This document shows, piece by piece, positions 7,350 through 15,094 of a stretch of 33,311 nucleotides of DNA. The position numbers and the translations under genes were made by a program. Within the stretch, counting starts at the first letter, position 1, and every line of letters begins with the position of its first letter. Source of the stretch: JAVBPE01 sp031549865 (GTDB lineage: Bacteria > Bacillota_I > Bacilli_A > Acholeplasmatales > Anaeroplasmataceae). The notes below the pieces were generated by a model. The model was not told where the DNA came from. It searched no databases and saw only the letters and a program-made list of their open reading frames with translations. The stretch lies in assembly GCA_031549865.1 (NCBI GenBank), contig JAVBPE010000010.1, forward strand, positions 1 through 33,311. The letters run 5' to 3'.

Positions 7350-8759
7350 ATGATTTTAGGAATTAGCCCTACAACAGTAGGATTTATTATTGCAGCAATA
7401 GTAATTATCGTATTTACAATAATTGCTTTAATTGTATCACGTTATAAAAAATGTCCATCAGATAAAATAATGGTTATCTATGGACGTGTTGGTTCAAAAG
7501 ATGGTCAAACTAGAAGTGCTAAATGTATTCATGGTGGTGCATCATTTGTATGGCCATTAATTCAAGCTTATCAATTTATGGATTTAACTCCAATTTCAAT
7601 AAGTGTAGATTTAAAAAATGCATTATCTCGTCAAAACATCCGTATTGATGTTCCTTCTCGTTTTACAGTAGGTATTTCTACTGAAAATGGAGTAATGCAA
7701 AATGCTGCTGAACGTTTATTAGAATTAAAATTAAATGAAATTAAAGAATTAGCTCAAGATATTATTTTTGGACAATTACGTTTAGTTGTTGCGACAATGG
7801 ATATTGAAGAAATTAACACTGACCGCGATAAATTCTTAGAAGCAGTTTCAAGAAACGTTGAAGGTGAACTTAAGAAAATCGGGTTAAGATTAATTAACGT
7901 TAACGTTACAGATATTTCTGATGAATCAGGATATATTAATGCGTTAGGTAAAGAAGCTGCAGCAAAAGCAATAAATGATGCAAAGAAAACAGTTGCTGAA
8001 CGTAACCGTGATGGATCTATTGGTGAAGCTAATGCTCAAATGGATGAACGTATTAAAGTAAGTGATGCCAACTCAATTGCAATCACTGGGGAAAACGAAG
8101 CAAAAGCAAAAGTTGCTCAATCTAACGCAACATTAAGAGAATTAGAAGCAGACGCATCTCGTCGTGCAACATCTTCTGAAAAAATAAACGAAGCAAAAGC
8201 CTTACAAGAAGCATATGCTGCTCAACAAGAAGCTGAACTTGCACGTGCTGCTAGAGAAAAAGCTACTCTTGAAGCTGACGTTATTGTTAAAATGGAAATT
8301 GAGAAGAAGAAAATCGAACTTCAAGCTGAAGCCGAAGCAGAAAGAATTCGTCGTGAGGCAAAAGGGGAAGCAGATGCTATATTCTTAAAGATGGAAGCAG
8401 AAGCACGCGGAGTTCAAGAAAAATTAATGAAACAAGCAGAAGGTTTTGCTCAAATCGTTAAGGCAGCTGGTGGTGCTGAAAATGCATCTCGCTTAATGAT
8501 TACAGATAAGATGGAAACTTTAGTTGCAACTCAAGTAGATGCAATTAAGAACTTAAAGATTGATAAAGTTACAGTTTGGGACGGTGGTTCTAAAGATGGA
8601 AATTCATCAACTGCAAACTTTGCTCAAAACTTAATTAAGGCTGTTCCTCCAATGAAAGACTTATATGATATGACAGGAATGGAATTACCTAAATTTTTAG
8701 GGACTGAAAAAAAACCTGAAGTAGTAGAAGTAAAAGAAACTAAAAAAACAGATAAATAA
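7350..8759 (+). CDS. floT: Flotillin-like SPFH protein
   Basis: A scaffold of functional membrane microdomains: oligomerises at the cytoplasmic membrane and affects fluidity and assembly of membrane complexes. Residues about 8-30 are the membrane segment, about 30-200 the SPFH domain, and about 200-400 a long Ala/Glu/Lys-rich coiled coil typical of flotillins. At 469 residues it is close to B. subtilis FloT, and the upstream NfeD-like gene matches the yuaF-floT pair; the symbol is by analogy. Codon choice (many CGT, GCT and AAC) is richer in G+C than in neighbours, suggesting high expression. It ends 8 nt before a strong terminator. Confidence 0.92.
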   Translation: MILGISPTTVGFIIAAIVIIVFTIIALIVSRYKKCPSDKIMVIYGRVGSKDGQTRSAKCIHGGASFVWPLIQAYQFMDLTPISISVDLKNALSRQNIRIDVPSRFTVGISTENGVMQNAAERLLELKLNEIKELAQDIIFGQLRLVVATMDIEEINTDRDKFLEAVSRNVEGELKKIGLRLINVNVTDISDESGYINALGKEAAAKAINDAKKTVAERNRDGSIGEANAQMDERIKVSDANSIAITGENEAKAKVAQSNATLRELEADASRRATSSEKINEAKALQEAYAAQQEAELARAAREKATLEADVIVKMEIEKKKIELQAEAEAERIRREAKGEADAIFLKMEAEARGVQEKLMKQAEGFAQIVKAAGGAENASRLMITDKMETLVATQVDAIKNLKIDKVTVWDGGSKDGNSSTANFAQNLIKAVPPMKDLYDMTGMELPKFLGTEKKPEVVEVKETKKTDK

Positions 8760-8767
8760 TTAAAAAT

Positions 8768-8795
8768 AAAAACTATAAGACTCCTTATAGTTTTT
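8768..8795 (+). terminator. Intrinsic terminator after the flotillin gene
   Basis: A perfect 12-bp stem (8768-8779 with 8784-8795), ACTC loop, ending in T5 and further T-rich sequence. Confidence 0.85.
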
Positions 8796-8806
8796 ATTTT
8801 TCTATA

Positions 8807-8815
8807 TGTTATAAT
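8807..8815 (+). promoter_or_regulatory. Extended -10 promoter for the AAC(3)-like gene
   Basis: TGT precedes TATAAT (8810-8815), 23 nt before ATG 8839. Confidence 0.6.
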
Positions 8816-8838
8816 AAGATAAAAGTTAAGGTGATATT

Positions 8839-9603
8839 ATGCATACATACCAAAATTTATTTGAAAGTTTAAAAAAAGTTGGATTAAAAAGTAATGATGT
8901 TTTAATGATTCATTCTTCTTATAAAAGTATTGGTGAAGTAGAAAATAAAGATAAAACTATTATTAATGTTTTTTGTGATTATTTTAAAGACGGTTTAATA
9001 TTATTTCCAACCCACACTTGGGCTACAATGAAAGAAGATAATCAAATAATGGATAAAAGAGATACGAATTCATGTGTTGGTTATTTAACAAATTTAGTAA
9101 TAAATGATAAAAGATTCCATCGTTCAAATCATCCAACTCATTCAGTTGCTGCATATGGTTATGATGCCTTAGAATATATAAAATCTGATGATGAGGCAAT
9201 AACTCCAACGCCAGTGTTTGGTTCTTTTGGTAAATTAAAAGATTATAAGGGATATATTTTATTTATAGGTGCGCCATTATCTAAAAATACATTTGTTCAT
9301 AGCATTGAAGAATATATGGAAGTACCTGACCGTTTTACAGCTAAAAAATATAAATTTATAACCAAAGTTGATGATACTAAAACTTTAGAATTTAATATGT
9401 TTAGACATTATAATGAAAAATGTCCACATATTTCAGATAATTATGAAAAACTATTGCCAATTATGATTAAAGAAGGTATAGCAAAAGAATTTTATTTTGG
9501 TGATGCATTATCATATTTAGTAAATGCTAAAGGCTGCTTTGATTTAGTAGTTGAAATACTAAAAAAAGATATACATGCATTTGATGATTTAAGAGAAATA
9601 TAA
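8839..9603 (+). CDS. AAC(3)-family N-acetyltransferase
   Basis: Belongs to the acetyl-CoA-dependent antibiotic acetyltransferase family (AAC(3), YokD-like). Visible family blocks are HSSYKSIG near residues 25-32, LFPTHTW near 55-61, the FHRSNHPTHSVAAYG segment near 93-107, and a late GCFDLV segment. At 254 residues it is slightly short for AAC(3). Many chromosomal members of this family do not confer aminoglycoside resistance, so a resistance role should not be assumed; the substrate may be an amino sugar or another amine. AAGGTGATATT precedes ATG 8839. It stands alone with its own promoter. Confidence 0.8.
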   Translation: MHTYQNLFESLKKVGLKSNDVLMIHSSYKSIGEVENKDKTIINVFCDYFKDGLILFPTHTWATMKEDNQIMDKRDTNSCVGYLTNLVINDKRFHRSNHPTHSVAAYGYDALEYIKSDDEAITPTPVFGSFGKLKDYKGYILFIGAPLSKNTFVHSIEEYMEVPDRFTAKKYKFITKVDDTKTLEFNMFRHYNEKCPHISDNYEKLLPIMIKEGIAKEFYFGDALSYLVNAKGCFDLVVEILKKDIHAFDDLREI

Positions 9604-9609
9604 AATAAC

Positions 9610-9659
9610 ACATTATCTAATAGTCCCATATTATATATAGGGGTTGATTTAGATAATGT
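9610..9659 (+). promoter_or_regulatory. Long hairpin enclosing SD and start codon of the SOD-like gene
   Basis: The outer stem is 11 bp and perfect (9610-9620 with 9649-9659); its 3' arm contains the start codon ATG 9656-9658. After a small internal loop, CCC (9625-9627) can pair within GGGG (9640-9643), and ATAT (9628-9631) with ATAT (9635-9638), which buries the AGGGG SD (9639-9643). No T-run follows, so it is not a terminator. The shape suggests control of translation initiation, for example by temperature or a ligand. Function is inferred. Confidence 0.6.
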
Positions 9660-10108
9660 TTTTAAATAATAAGCCTAATTTAACGGCAATAATTAAAGGA
9701 AATGAAAACAATAAAAATATCAATGGAAAAGCTACATTTTATGAAATTAGTAATAAAGTTTTAGTGATTATAGAGATTAGCGGTATAAATACAAGTGAAG
9801 ATATATGTGCTAATAAATTTCATGCTTGCCACATTCATGATGGCTCTGATTGCAAATATGCTAATGACAAATACATAAACGTAAATACACATTATAATAG
9901 TTTTAATTGTTCGCATGGTGCTCATAATGGCGATTTGGCTTCAATTTACAGCAATAAAGGATATTCATTTAGTGTTAATCTTTATGATAAATTTAGTATA
10001 AATGATATTAGAGGAAAGTTAATAATTATTCATAAAGGATCAGATGATTTTAAAACGAATCCTTCGGGAGCATCACTAGAGATGATTGCTTGTGGATTAA
10101 TATTATAA
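9656..10108 (+). CDS. Cu/Zn superoxide dismutase-like protein, no signal peptide
   Basis: A Cu/Zn-SOD-fold protein of 150 residues. All seven metal ligands can be placed: His59 and His61 (HACHIHDG), the bridging His79, His87, His90 and Asp93 (HGAHNGDL), and His126 (IIIHKGSDD). Cys66 and Cys146 fit the conserved disulfide. Two oddities: Met143 stands where the substrate-guiding Arg of the (R)xACG motif is expected, and the zinc loop is shortened to three residues between His87 and His90. There is no signal peptide, whereas bacterial SodC is normally exported. It may be a low-activity SOD or a copper-binding protein. SD and ATG lie inside a long hairpin. Confidence 0.75.
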   Translation: MFLNNKPNLTAIIKGNENNKNINGKATFYEISNKVLVIIEISGINTSEDICANKFHACHIHDGSDCKYANDKYINVNTHYNSFNCSHGAHNGDLASIYSNKGYSFSVNLYDKFSINDIRGKLIIIHKGSDDFKTNPSGASLEMIACGLIL

Positions 10109-10111
10109 TTA

Positions 10112-10137
10112 AGTTATTTTTTAAAAATAGCTTTTTT
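10112..10137 (+). terminator. Terminator after the SOD-like gene
   Basis: An A/T-rich stem (from 10112, closing at 10132, one G-T pair) is followed by six T (10132-10137). The TATAAT for the next gene (10142-10147) begins almost at once. Confidence 0.6.
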
Positions 10138-10164
10138 ATTGTATAATAAATAAGGTGATTAAAC

Positions 10165-11895
10165 ATGGTTATAACATTTGATAAGGTTTCATTCAAATAT
10201 TTAGAAAAAATGCTTTTAAATGAAGTATCTTTTAGTATTACAGACGCTGATAAAATTGGTTTAATAGGAGTTAATGGTAGTGGCAAATCAACTATGTTAA
10301 AACTTATTTGTGAATTGGAAAAACCATTAAAAGGAAATATTATAAAAAGTGGAGGGATGATTATTAACTATCTTCCACAAGAACCAAATTTTGAAAAGAA
10401 TATGACATTAATAGATTGTATTATGTTAAATGATGATAAACTTCATAAAGTAAATGATTATGAAGCAAAATCAATTTTAAATAAATTAAAGCTTTATAAT
10501 CATGAAGAACTAGCTGGTAATTTAAGTGGAGGACAACTTAAACGTTTAGCGCTTGCGAAAGTTTTAGTAACTTATTGTGATTTTTTAATCTTAGATGAGC
10601 CTACTAACCATTTAGATAATGATATGATTGTTTGGCTGGAAAAGTATTTAAAACGTTTCAAAAAAGCTTTAATAATGGTTACCCATGATAGATATTTCTT
10701 AGAAAGAATATGTAATCGGATGCTAGAAATTGATTTTGCTAATGCTCATTTATATGAAGCAAATTACTCTAAATTTTTAGAATTAAAAGAAGAAAGAATA
10801 AAAAATGAAGCTCATCAAATGCAAAAATTAAAATCAATATTAAGGGTTGAAAAAGCATGGATGGAACGTGGAGTCGAAGCAAGACGTACTAAAAGCAAAA
10901 ATAGAATAGAGCGTTTTGAAAAAATGTCTGAAATAGAGTTTAATAATAAGGAAACTTTTGAATTTAATTCCATTAAAACAAGGCTTGGTAAGAAATTAAT
11001 TGAAATAAAAAATGGAACTAAAGCATATGGAGATAAACTTCTCTTTAACGATTTTAATTTTTCATTACAAAAAAGTGATATAGTAGGCTTAATAGGCGAT
11101 AATGGAGCTGGTAAAACCACTTTGTTTAAAATTATTATGGGAGAAGAAACATTAGATAAAGGAGAATTAAATTTAGGTGAAACTTTAAACATTGGCTATT
11201 TTTCTCAACATTTAGATATCATAGATAAAGAAATCAGAGTCATTGATTATATAAAAGAAGAAAGTGAAGAAATAAATACTTTAGATGGTAAAATTAGTGC
11301 AAAACAATTATTAGAAAATTTTTTATTTGATTCAAATATGCAGTATACAAAAATTAAAATGCTTAGTGGTGGAGAAAAAAGAAGATTACAATTAATAAAA
11401 GTATTAATGAAAAATCCTAATTTATTAATTTTAGATGAACCAACTAACGATTTAGATATTTATACTTTAGAAATACTTGAAAATTATTTAGAGTCATTTC
11501 ATGGTCCAATTATTATAGTGAGCCATGATAGATATTTTTTAGACAAAGTATGCAATAAATTATTTGCTTTTGAGAATAAAAAAATAAATGAATATGCCTG
11601 TTCATTTAGTGAATATATTGAGATTAATAATAAAGAAGAAATTGATACTATAACCAAGCCTATAAGAAATAAAACTAATACATTTCAAAAAGAAAAAAGA
11701 GAGCTTGTAAAAGTTGAAGAAGAAATATCAAAATTAGAATTAATAATTCGAAATTATGAAAAAGAGTTAAGCCTTTTAACAAGTGAATATACAAAAATTA
11801 TGGATATCCATAATAAATTACAAGAAACTAAAAAAACTTTAGATACTTATATGGAAAAATATTTTGAATTAATGGCTATATTAGAAGAAAACTAA
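10165..11895 (+). CDS. ABC-F family ATPase, Uup-like
   Basis: A soluble duplicated ABC ATPase with no membrane domain; ABC-F proteins act on ribosomes, easing stalls or protecting against antibiotics. Domain 1 has GVNGSGKST, LSGGQLKRLALAK and LDEPTNHLD; domain 2 has GDNGAGKTT, LSGGEKRRLQLIK and LDEPTNDLD. The interdomain linker carries the family's RRTKSKNRIERF block. The last 70 residues form a charged coiled coil, as in Uup and some resistance ABC-Fs. At 576 residues it is of typical length. AAGGTGATTAAAC precedes ATG 10165. Sequence alone does not separate housekeeping from antibiotic protection. Confidence 0.93.
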   Translation: MVITFDKVSFKYLEKMLLNEVSFSITDADKIGLIGVNGSGKSTMLKLICELEKPLKGNIIKSGGMIINYLPQEPNFEKNMTLIDCIMLNDDKLHKVNDYEAKSILNKLKLYNHEELAGNLSGGQLKRLALAKVLVTYCDFLILDEPTNHLDNDMIVWLEKYLKRFKKALIMVTHDRYFLERICNRMLEIDFANAHLYEANYSKFLELKEERIKNEAHQMQKLKSILRVEKAWMERGVEARRTKSKNRIERFEKMSEIEFNNKETFEFNSIKTRLGKKLIEIKNGTKAYGDKLLFNDFNFSLQKSDIVGLIGDNGAGKTTLFKIIMGEETLDKGELNLGETLNIGYFSQHLDIIDKEIRVIDYIKEESEEINTLDGKISAKQLLENFLFDSNMQYTKIKMLSGGEKRRLQLIKVLMKNPNLLILDEPTNDLDIYTLEILENYLESFHGPIIIVSHDRYFLDKVCNKLFAFENKKINEYACSFSEYIEINNKEEIDTITKPIRNKTNTFQKEKRELVKVEEEISKLELIIRNYEKELSLLTSEYTKIMDIHNKLQETKKTLDTYMEKYFELMAILEEN

Positions 11896-11924
11896 TAAAA
11901 AAACTTTATTTTTAAATCGTTTTT

Positions 11925-11933
11925 TGATATAAT
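11925..11933 (+). promoter_or_regulatory. Extended -10 promoter for ddh
   Basis: TGA precedes TATAAT (11928-11933), 33 nt before ATG 11967. Confidence 0.55.
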
Positions 11934-11966
11934 AAGACCATTAAAAAAAAGAAGGAGCTGAAATAT

Positions 11967-12950
11967 ATGATTAGAATTGGAATTTGTGGTTATGGTAATT
12001 TAGGACGAGGAGTAGAAAGTTCGATACAAAAAGCTTCTGATATGGAGTTAGTAGCAGTATTTAGTAGAAGAAATCCTAGTGATTTAAAAATCAATACTAA
12101 AACAGCAAATGTTTGCCATGTTGATGAACTAGAAAATTATGTTGGTAAAATAGATGTTTTGATTATATGTGGAGGTTCTGCAACTGATCTTCCAGTCCAA
12201 ACCCCTAAATATGCAAACATGTTTAATGTGATTGATTCATTTGATACTCATGCTAAAATTAATGAACACTTTAATAATGTTGATAAAGAATGCAAGAAAA
12301 ATAATACGGTTGGTGTTATTTCAGTAGGTTGGGATCCTGGAATGTTTTCTTTGAATAGATTATATGCGGAGGCTATATTACCACAAGGTGATACATTTAC
12401 TTTTTGGGGTAAAGGTGTAAGCCAAGGGCATAGTGATGCAATAAGAAGAATAGATGGTGTTTTAGATGCTAAACAATATACAATTCCCAAAGAAGAAGCA
12501 TTAACTAAAGTTAGAAGTAAAGAGAAGATAGTTTTATCTACAAGAGATAAGCATTTACGCGAATGTTTCGTTGTATTAAAAGATGGTGCAAATTCGGATT
12601 TGATTGAAAAAACAATTAAAGAAATGCCAAACTATTTTAGCGATTATGATACAATCGTTAATTTCATATCACTTGATGAATTTAAGAAAAATCATAGCGG
12701 TATTGCTCATGGAGGTTTCGTAATTAGAACTGGTGAAACAGGATTTAATAATGAAAATAAACATATTATTGAATATAATATTAAATTAGATTCAAACCCT
12801 GAATTTACAAGTAATGTAATGGTATCTTATGCCAGAGCAGCTTATAGATTAAGTAAAGAACAAAAATATGGTTGTTATACGGTTTTTGATATAGCACCAA
12901 AATATATTGCATCAAAAACACAAGAAGCATTAATGAATAGCATTTTATAA
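11967..12950 (+). CDS. ddh: meso-Diaminopimelate D-dehydrogenase
   Basis: Catalyses NADPH-dependent reductive amination of tetrahydrodipicolinate to meso-diaminopimelate in one step, feeding lysine and DAP-type peptidoglycan. The N-terminal Rossmann motif is GYGNLGRG (residues 8-15). Family segments visible include FDTHAKI, VGWDPGMFSLNRLYAEAILP and the GKGVSQGHSDAIRRIDGV block that binds DAP. At 327 residues it has family length. GAAGGAG lies ahead of ATG 11967. It is a single-gene unit with its own promoter and terminator, and it implies DAP in the cell wall. Confidence 0.95.
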   Translation: MIRIGICGYGNLGRGVESSIQKASDMELVAVFSRRNPSDLKINTKTANVCHVDELENYVGKIDVLIICGGSATDLPVQTPKYANMFNVIDSFDTHAKINEHFNNVDKECKKNNTVGVISVGWDPGMFSLNRLYAEAILPQGDTFTFWGKGVSQGHSDAIRRIDGVLDAKQYTIPKEEALTKVRSKEKIVLSTRDKHLRECFVVLKDGANSDLIEKTIKEMPNYFSDYDTIVNFISLDEFKKNHSGIAHGGFVIRTGETGFNNENKHIIEYNIKLDSNPEFTSNVMVSYARAAYRLSKEQKYGCYTVFDIAPKYIASKTQEALMNSIL

Positions 12951-12958
12951 TAATTAAG

Positions 12959-12990
12959 CCTATGAAAAATTTAGTTCATAGGTTTTTTTT
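12959..12990 (+). terminator. Intrinsic terminator after ddh
   Basis: A perfect 8-bp stem (12959-12966 with 12975-12982) followed by eight T. Confidence 0.9.
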
Positions 12991-13029
12991 ATAATTATTT
13001 ATAAAATTTTAAAAAAATAAATAAAACTA

Positions 13030-13057
13030 TTGCAAAAATAAATAAAACAAATATAAT
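13030..13057 (+). promoter_or_regulatory. Promoter for the ABC exporter gene
   Basis: TTGCAA (13030-13035), 16-nt spacer, TATAAT (13052-13057). Confidence 0.6.
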
Positions 13058-13105
13058 GATAGGTAAAATAAAAAAAACATGAAAAACAATATATCAGGGG
13101 GGATT

Positions 13106-14863
13106 ATGTTGAAAAATAGAGATAGGCTATTTTCATTTAAGTATTATTTTAGAATTTATTGGAAAAAAGTGATTTTATTGGTTTTAATTTCTTTAACGTC
13201 ATCTTTTTTAGCTACATTTCCAATAACTATATATAATAAATTATTAAATGAAATAATTAAAACTAGTTATGATTTAACTAATGAACCAGTAATTAAGGAT
13301 TTAATTTCATCTATTATTACATATATTTCTTTGCAAATAGCATTAGTATTTGTTTTGAATATTCAAAAATTTTATTTAGGAAAAGTGCATGCGAAAATAT
13401 CGCATAATACTAGAATGGATATGTATCAGCATATTTCAAAACTCTATCAAGATTTTTTTGATAAAAATGATACAAGTGAAATCACTGGTAAAGTGATTCA
13501 AGATACTGATATTTTTGTGCAAGGGTTTATATCACCAATTAATAATTTTAGTAAAGCAATATTTGGCTTAACATTTACACTTTATTTTATGTGCAAAATA
13601 GATCCTATTATTACTTTAGTATTACTCCCATTTGCTTTAATAACAGGTATCTTAACTAAAATAACAGGTGGAAAATTCAAAGATTTAGCAAAGGAAAATC
13701 GTAAAAAAAATACTATATTATGGCAAACTACTCAAGAGAATTTGAAGGGCATGCGTGATATACATGTTTTTCAACAAGAAAAAATAAGATATAATAAAAT
13801 GAATGATGCAAGTGAAAACGTCTATAAAAATATGAATAATACTGCAAAATATAGTAGTTTAATAAGTTTTTTGAATAATTTCAGTTTTATGATATTAACA
13901 GCAATAATTTTAATTTTAGGATCTTATTTAATCTTAAATAATAAAACAACGGTTGCGGCAGTCATTGCGATAATTACTTATAATACATTGTTGACTGCTC
14001 CATTTCAAAATATAATAGCTTCTTTTCAAGATATTTTTAAAATGCGAATTTCAAAAGATAGATTAAATTCAATTTATAAAATTGAAGCAGATAATAGCTA
14101 TGACTATGATATTAAAAAACTAGTTTTAAATGATTTAAATTGTATATCATTTAATAATGTTTCATTTGGTTATAATGAACAAAAAATATTAAATAACATA
14201 ACATTTAATTTACAAATGGGAAAGAAGTATGGTTTTGTCGGTGCAACAGGCAGCGGAAAAACGTCAATTTTAAAATTATGTGAAGGACTTTATTCTGGAC
14301 ATCAAGGCGAAATAAAAATATTTGATTATGAGTTAAATGAAAAAAATAAATTATCTATTAGACAATATATTAGTTATGTTTTTCAAGATCCATTTTTATT
14401 TAATTCAACATTAAAAGAAAATATAATATTTTCAAATTCAACTGCTACTGATGAAGAAATTAAACTTGCAATATCAACAGCATGTGTTGACGAAATTATA
14501 GAAAAGCTAAAGGATGGTTTAAATTCGTATATTGGTGAAAATGGTGTTAAACTTTCTGGTGGTGAACGTCAAAGAATAGGTATTGCTAGATCATTACTAA
14601 ACAAACCTAAAATATTACTTTTAGATGAAGCTACAAGTGCTTTAGATAATAAAACAGAAAAACAAATTTTATATAATATAGAGAAAAACTATAACAACAT
14701 AACATTTATAATTGTTGCTCATCGTTTAACTACAATAAATAATGCAGATTGTATTTTTTTATTAGATGATTCAAAAATTGTAGAGAGCGGAAATCACGAA
14801 GACTTAATAGCGATGAATGGGATATATAAAGAGTTATATGAAATAAATAAAAAACAAATTTAA
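13106..14863 (+). CDS. ABC exporter, fused membrane and ATPase domains
   Basis: A half-transporter of the MsbA/LmrA/peptide-exporter type: an N-terminal six-helix membrane domain (about residues 1-310) fused to an ATPase domain with Walker A GATGSGKTS, signature LSGGERQRIGIA, Walker B ILLLDEATSALD and H-loop VAHRL. At 585 residues it is standard and presumably works as a homodimer, since no partner gene is adjacent. I start at ATG 13106, because a GGGGGG SD lies five bases ahead at about 13096; an ATG at 13079 in the same frame has no SD. It lies just upstream of the RT-led operon, so export of that operon's product is possible but unproven. No clear terminator follows. Confidence 0.9.
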   Translation: MLKNRDRLFSFKYYFRIYWKKVILLVLISLTSSFLATFPITIYNKLLNEIIKTSYDLTNEPVIKDLISSIITYISLQIALVFVLNIQKFYLGKVHAKISHNTRMDMYQHISKLYQDFFDKNDTSEITGKVIQDTDIFVQGFISPINNFSKAIFGLTFTLYFMCKIDPIITLVLLPFALITGILTKITGGKFKDLAKENRKKNTILWQTTQENLKGMRDIHVFQQEKIRYNKMNDASENVYKNMNNTAKYSSLISFLNNFSFMILTAIILILGSYLILNNKTTVAAVIAIITYNTLLTAPFQNIIASFQDIFKMRISKDRLNSIYKIEADNSYDYDIKKLVLNDLNCISFNNVSFGYNEQKILNNITFNLQMGKKYGFVGATGSGKTSILKLCEGLYSGHQGEIKIFDYELNEKNKLSIRQYISYVFQDPFLFNSTLKENIIFSNSTATDEEIKLAISTACVDEIIEKLKDGLNSYIGENGVKLSGGERQRIGIARSLLNKPKILLLDEATSALDNKTEKQILYNIEKNYNNITFIIVAHRLTTINNADCIFLLDDSKIVESGNHEDLIAMNGIYKELYEINKKQI

Positions 14864-14885
14864 TTATAAAAAATTTTAAGATATA

Positions 14886-14894
14886 TGATATAAT
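14886..14894 (+). promoter_or_regulatory. Extended -10 promoter for the RT1 leader and operon
   Basis: TGA precedes TATAAT (14889-14894). The predicted transcript start near 14901 falls just before the first leader hairpin. Confidence 0.65.
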
Positions 14895-14900
14895 AATCAT

Positions 14901-15094
14901 GGAGAATAATAATGTAGGTTATTATTGGCAAATTGCTTTTCTTTTATAAGGACTCCAAAGGTGCATGGCATCTCTATCACTTTATTAGAGTGATATGTGT
15001 CAAATTTATACTCCATGGTGAGTGTAGCGAGCGGCTATCGTTAGAATCGCTACTAAAAGATGACGATAGCCCTTCCGTTTGGGGGATAGGTAGT
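14901..15094 (+). ncRNA. Structured leader RNA upstream of RT1, with an H-type pseudoknot
   Basis: About 194 nt lie between promoter and RT1. Visible pairings are: an 8-bp hairpin at the 5' end (14905-14912 with 14919-14926); a 7-bp hairpin (14975-14981 with 14989-14995) inside a CATGG/CCATG pairing (14964-14968 with 15013-15017); and two interleaved perfect stems, 15024-15030 with 15047-15053 (7 bp) and 15033-15040 with 15064-15071 (8 bp), making an H-type pseudoknot with a 10-nt A-rich third loop. A small CTTCC/GGGGG hairpin (15072-15076 with 15081-15085) could cover the SD. The RT1 frame happens to stay open back to 14933, but the structure and SD position argue this is untranslated. Whether it is a leader, an RT cofactor or a template RNA is not known. 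Confidence 0.65.

Noticed and set aside
8839..9603. Acquired aminoglycoside resistance gene
   Set aside because: Base composition matches its neighbours, no mobile element is near, and the family includes many non-resistance members.
14933..15094. N-terminal extension of RT1 from an upstream in-frame ATG
   Set aside because: The region is densely structured, has no SD for 14933, and an SD sits before ATG 15095.
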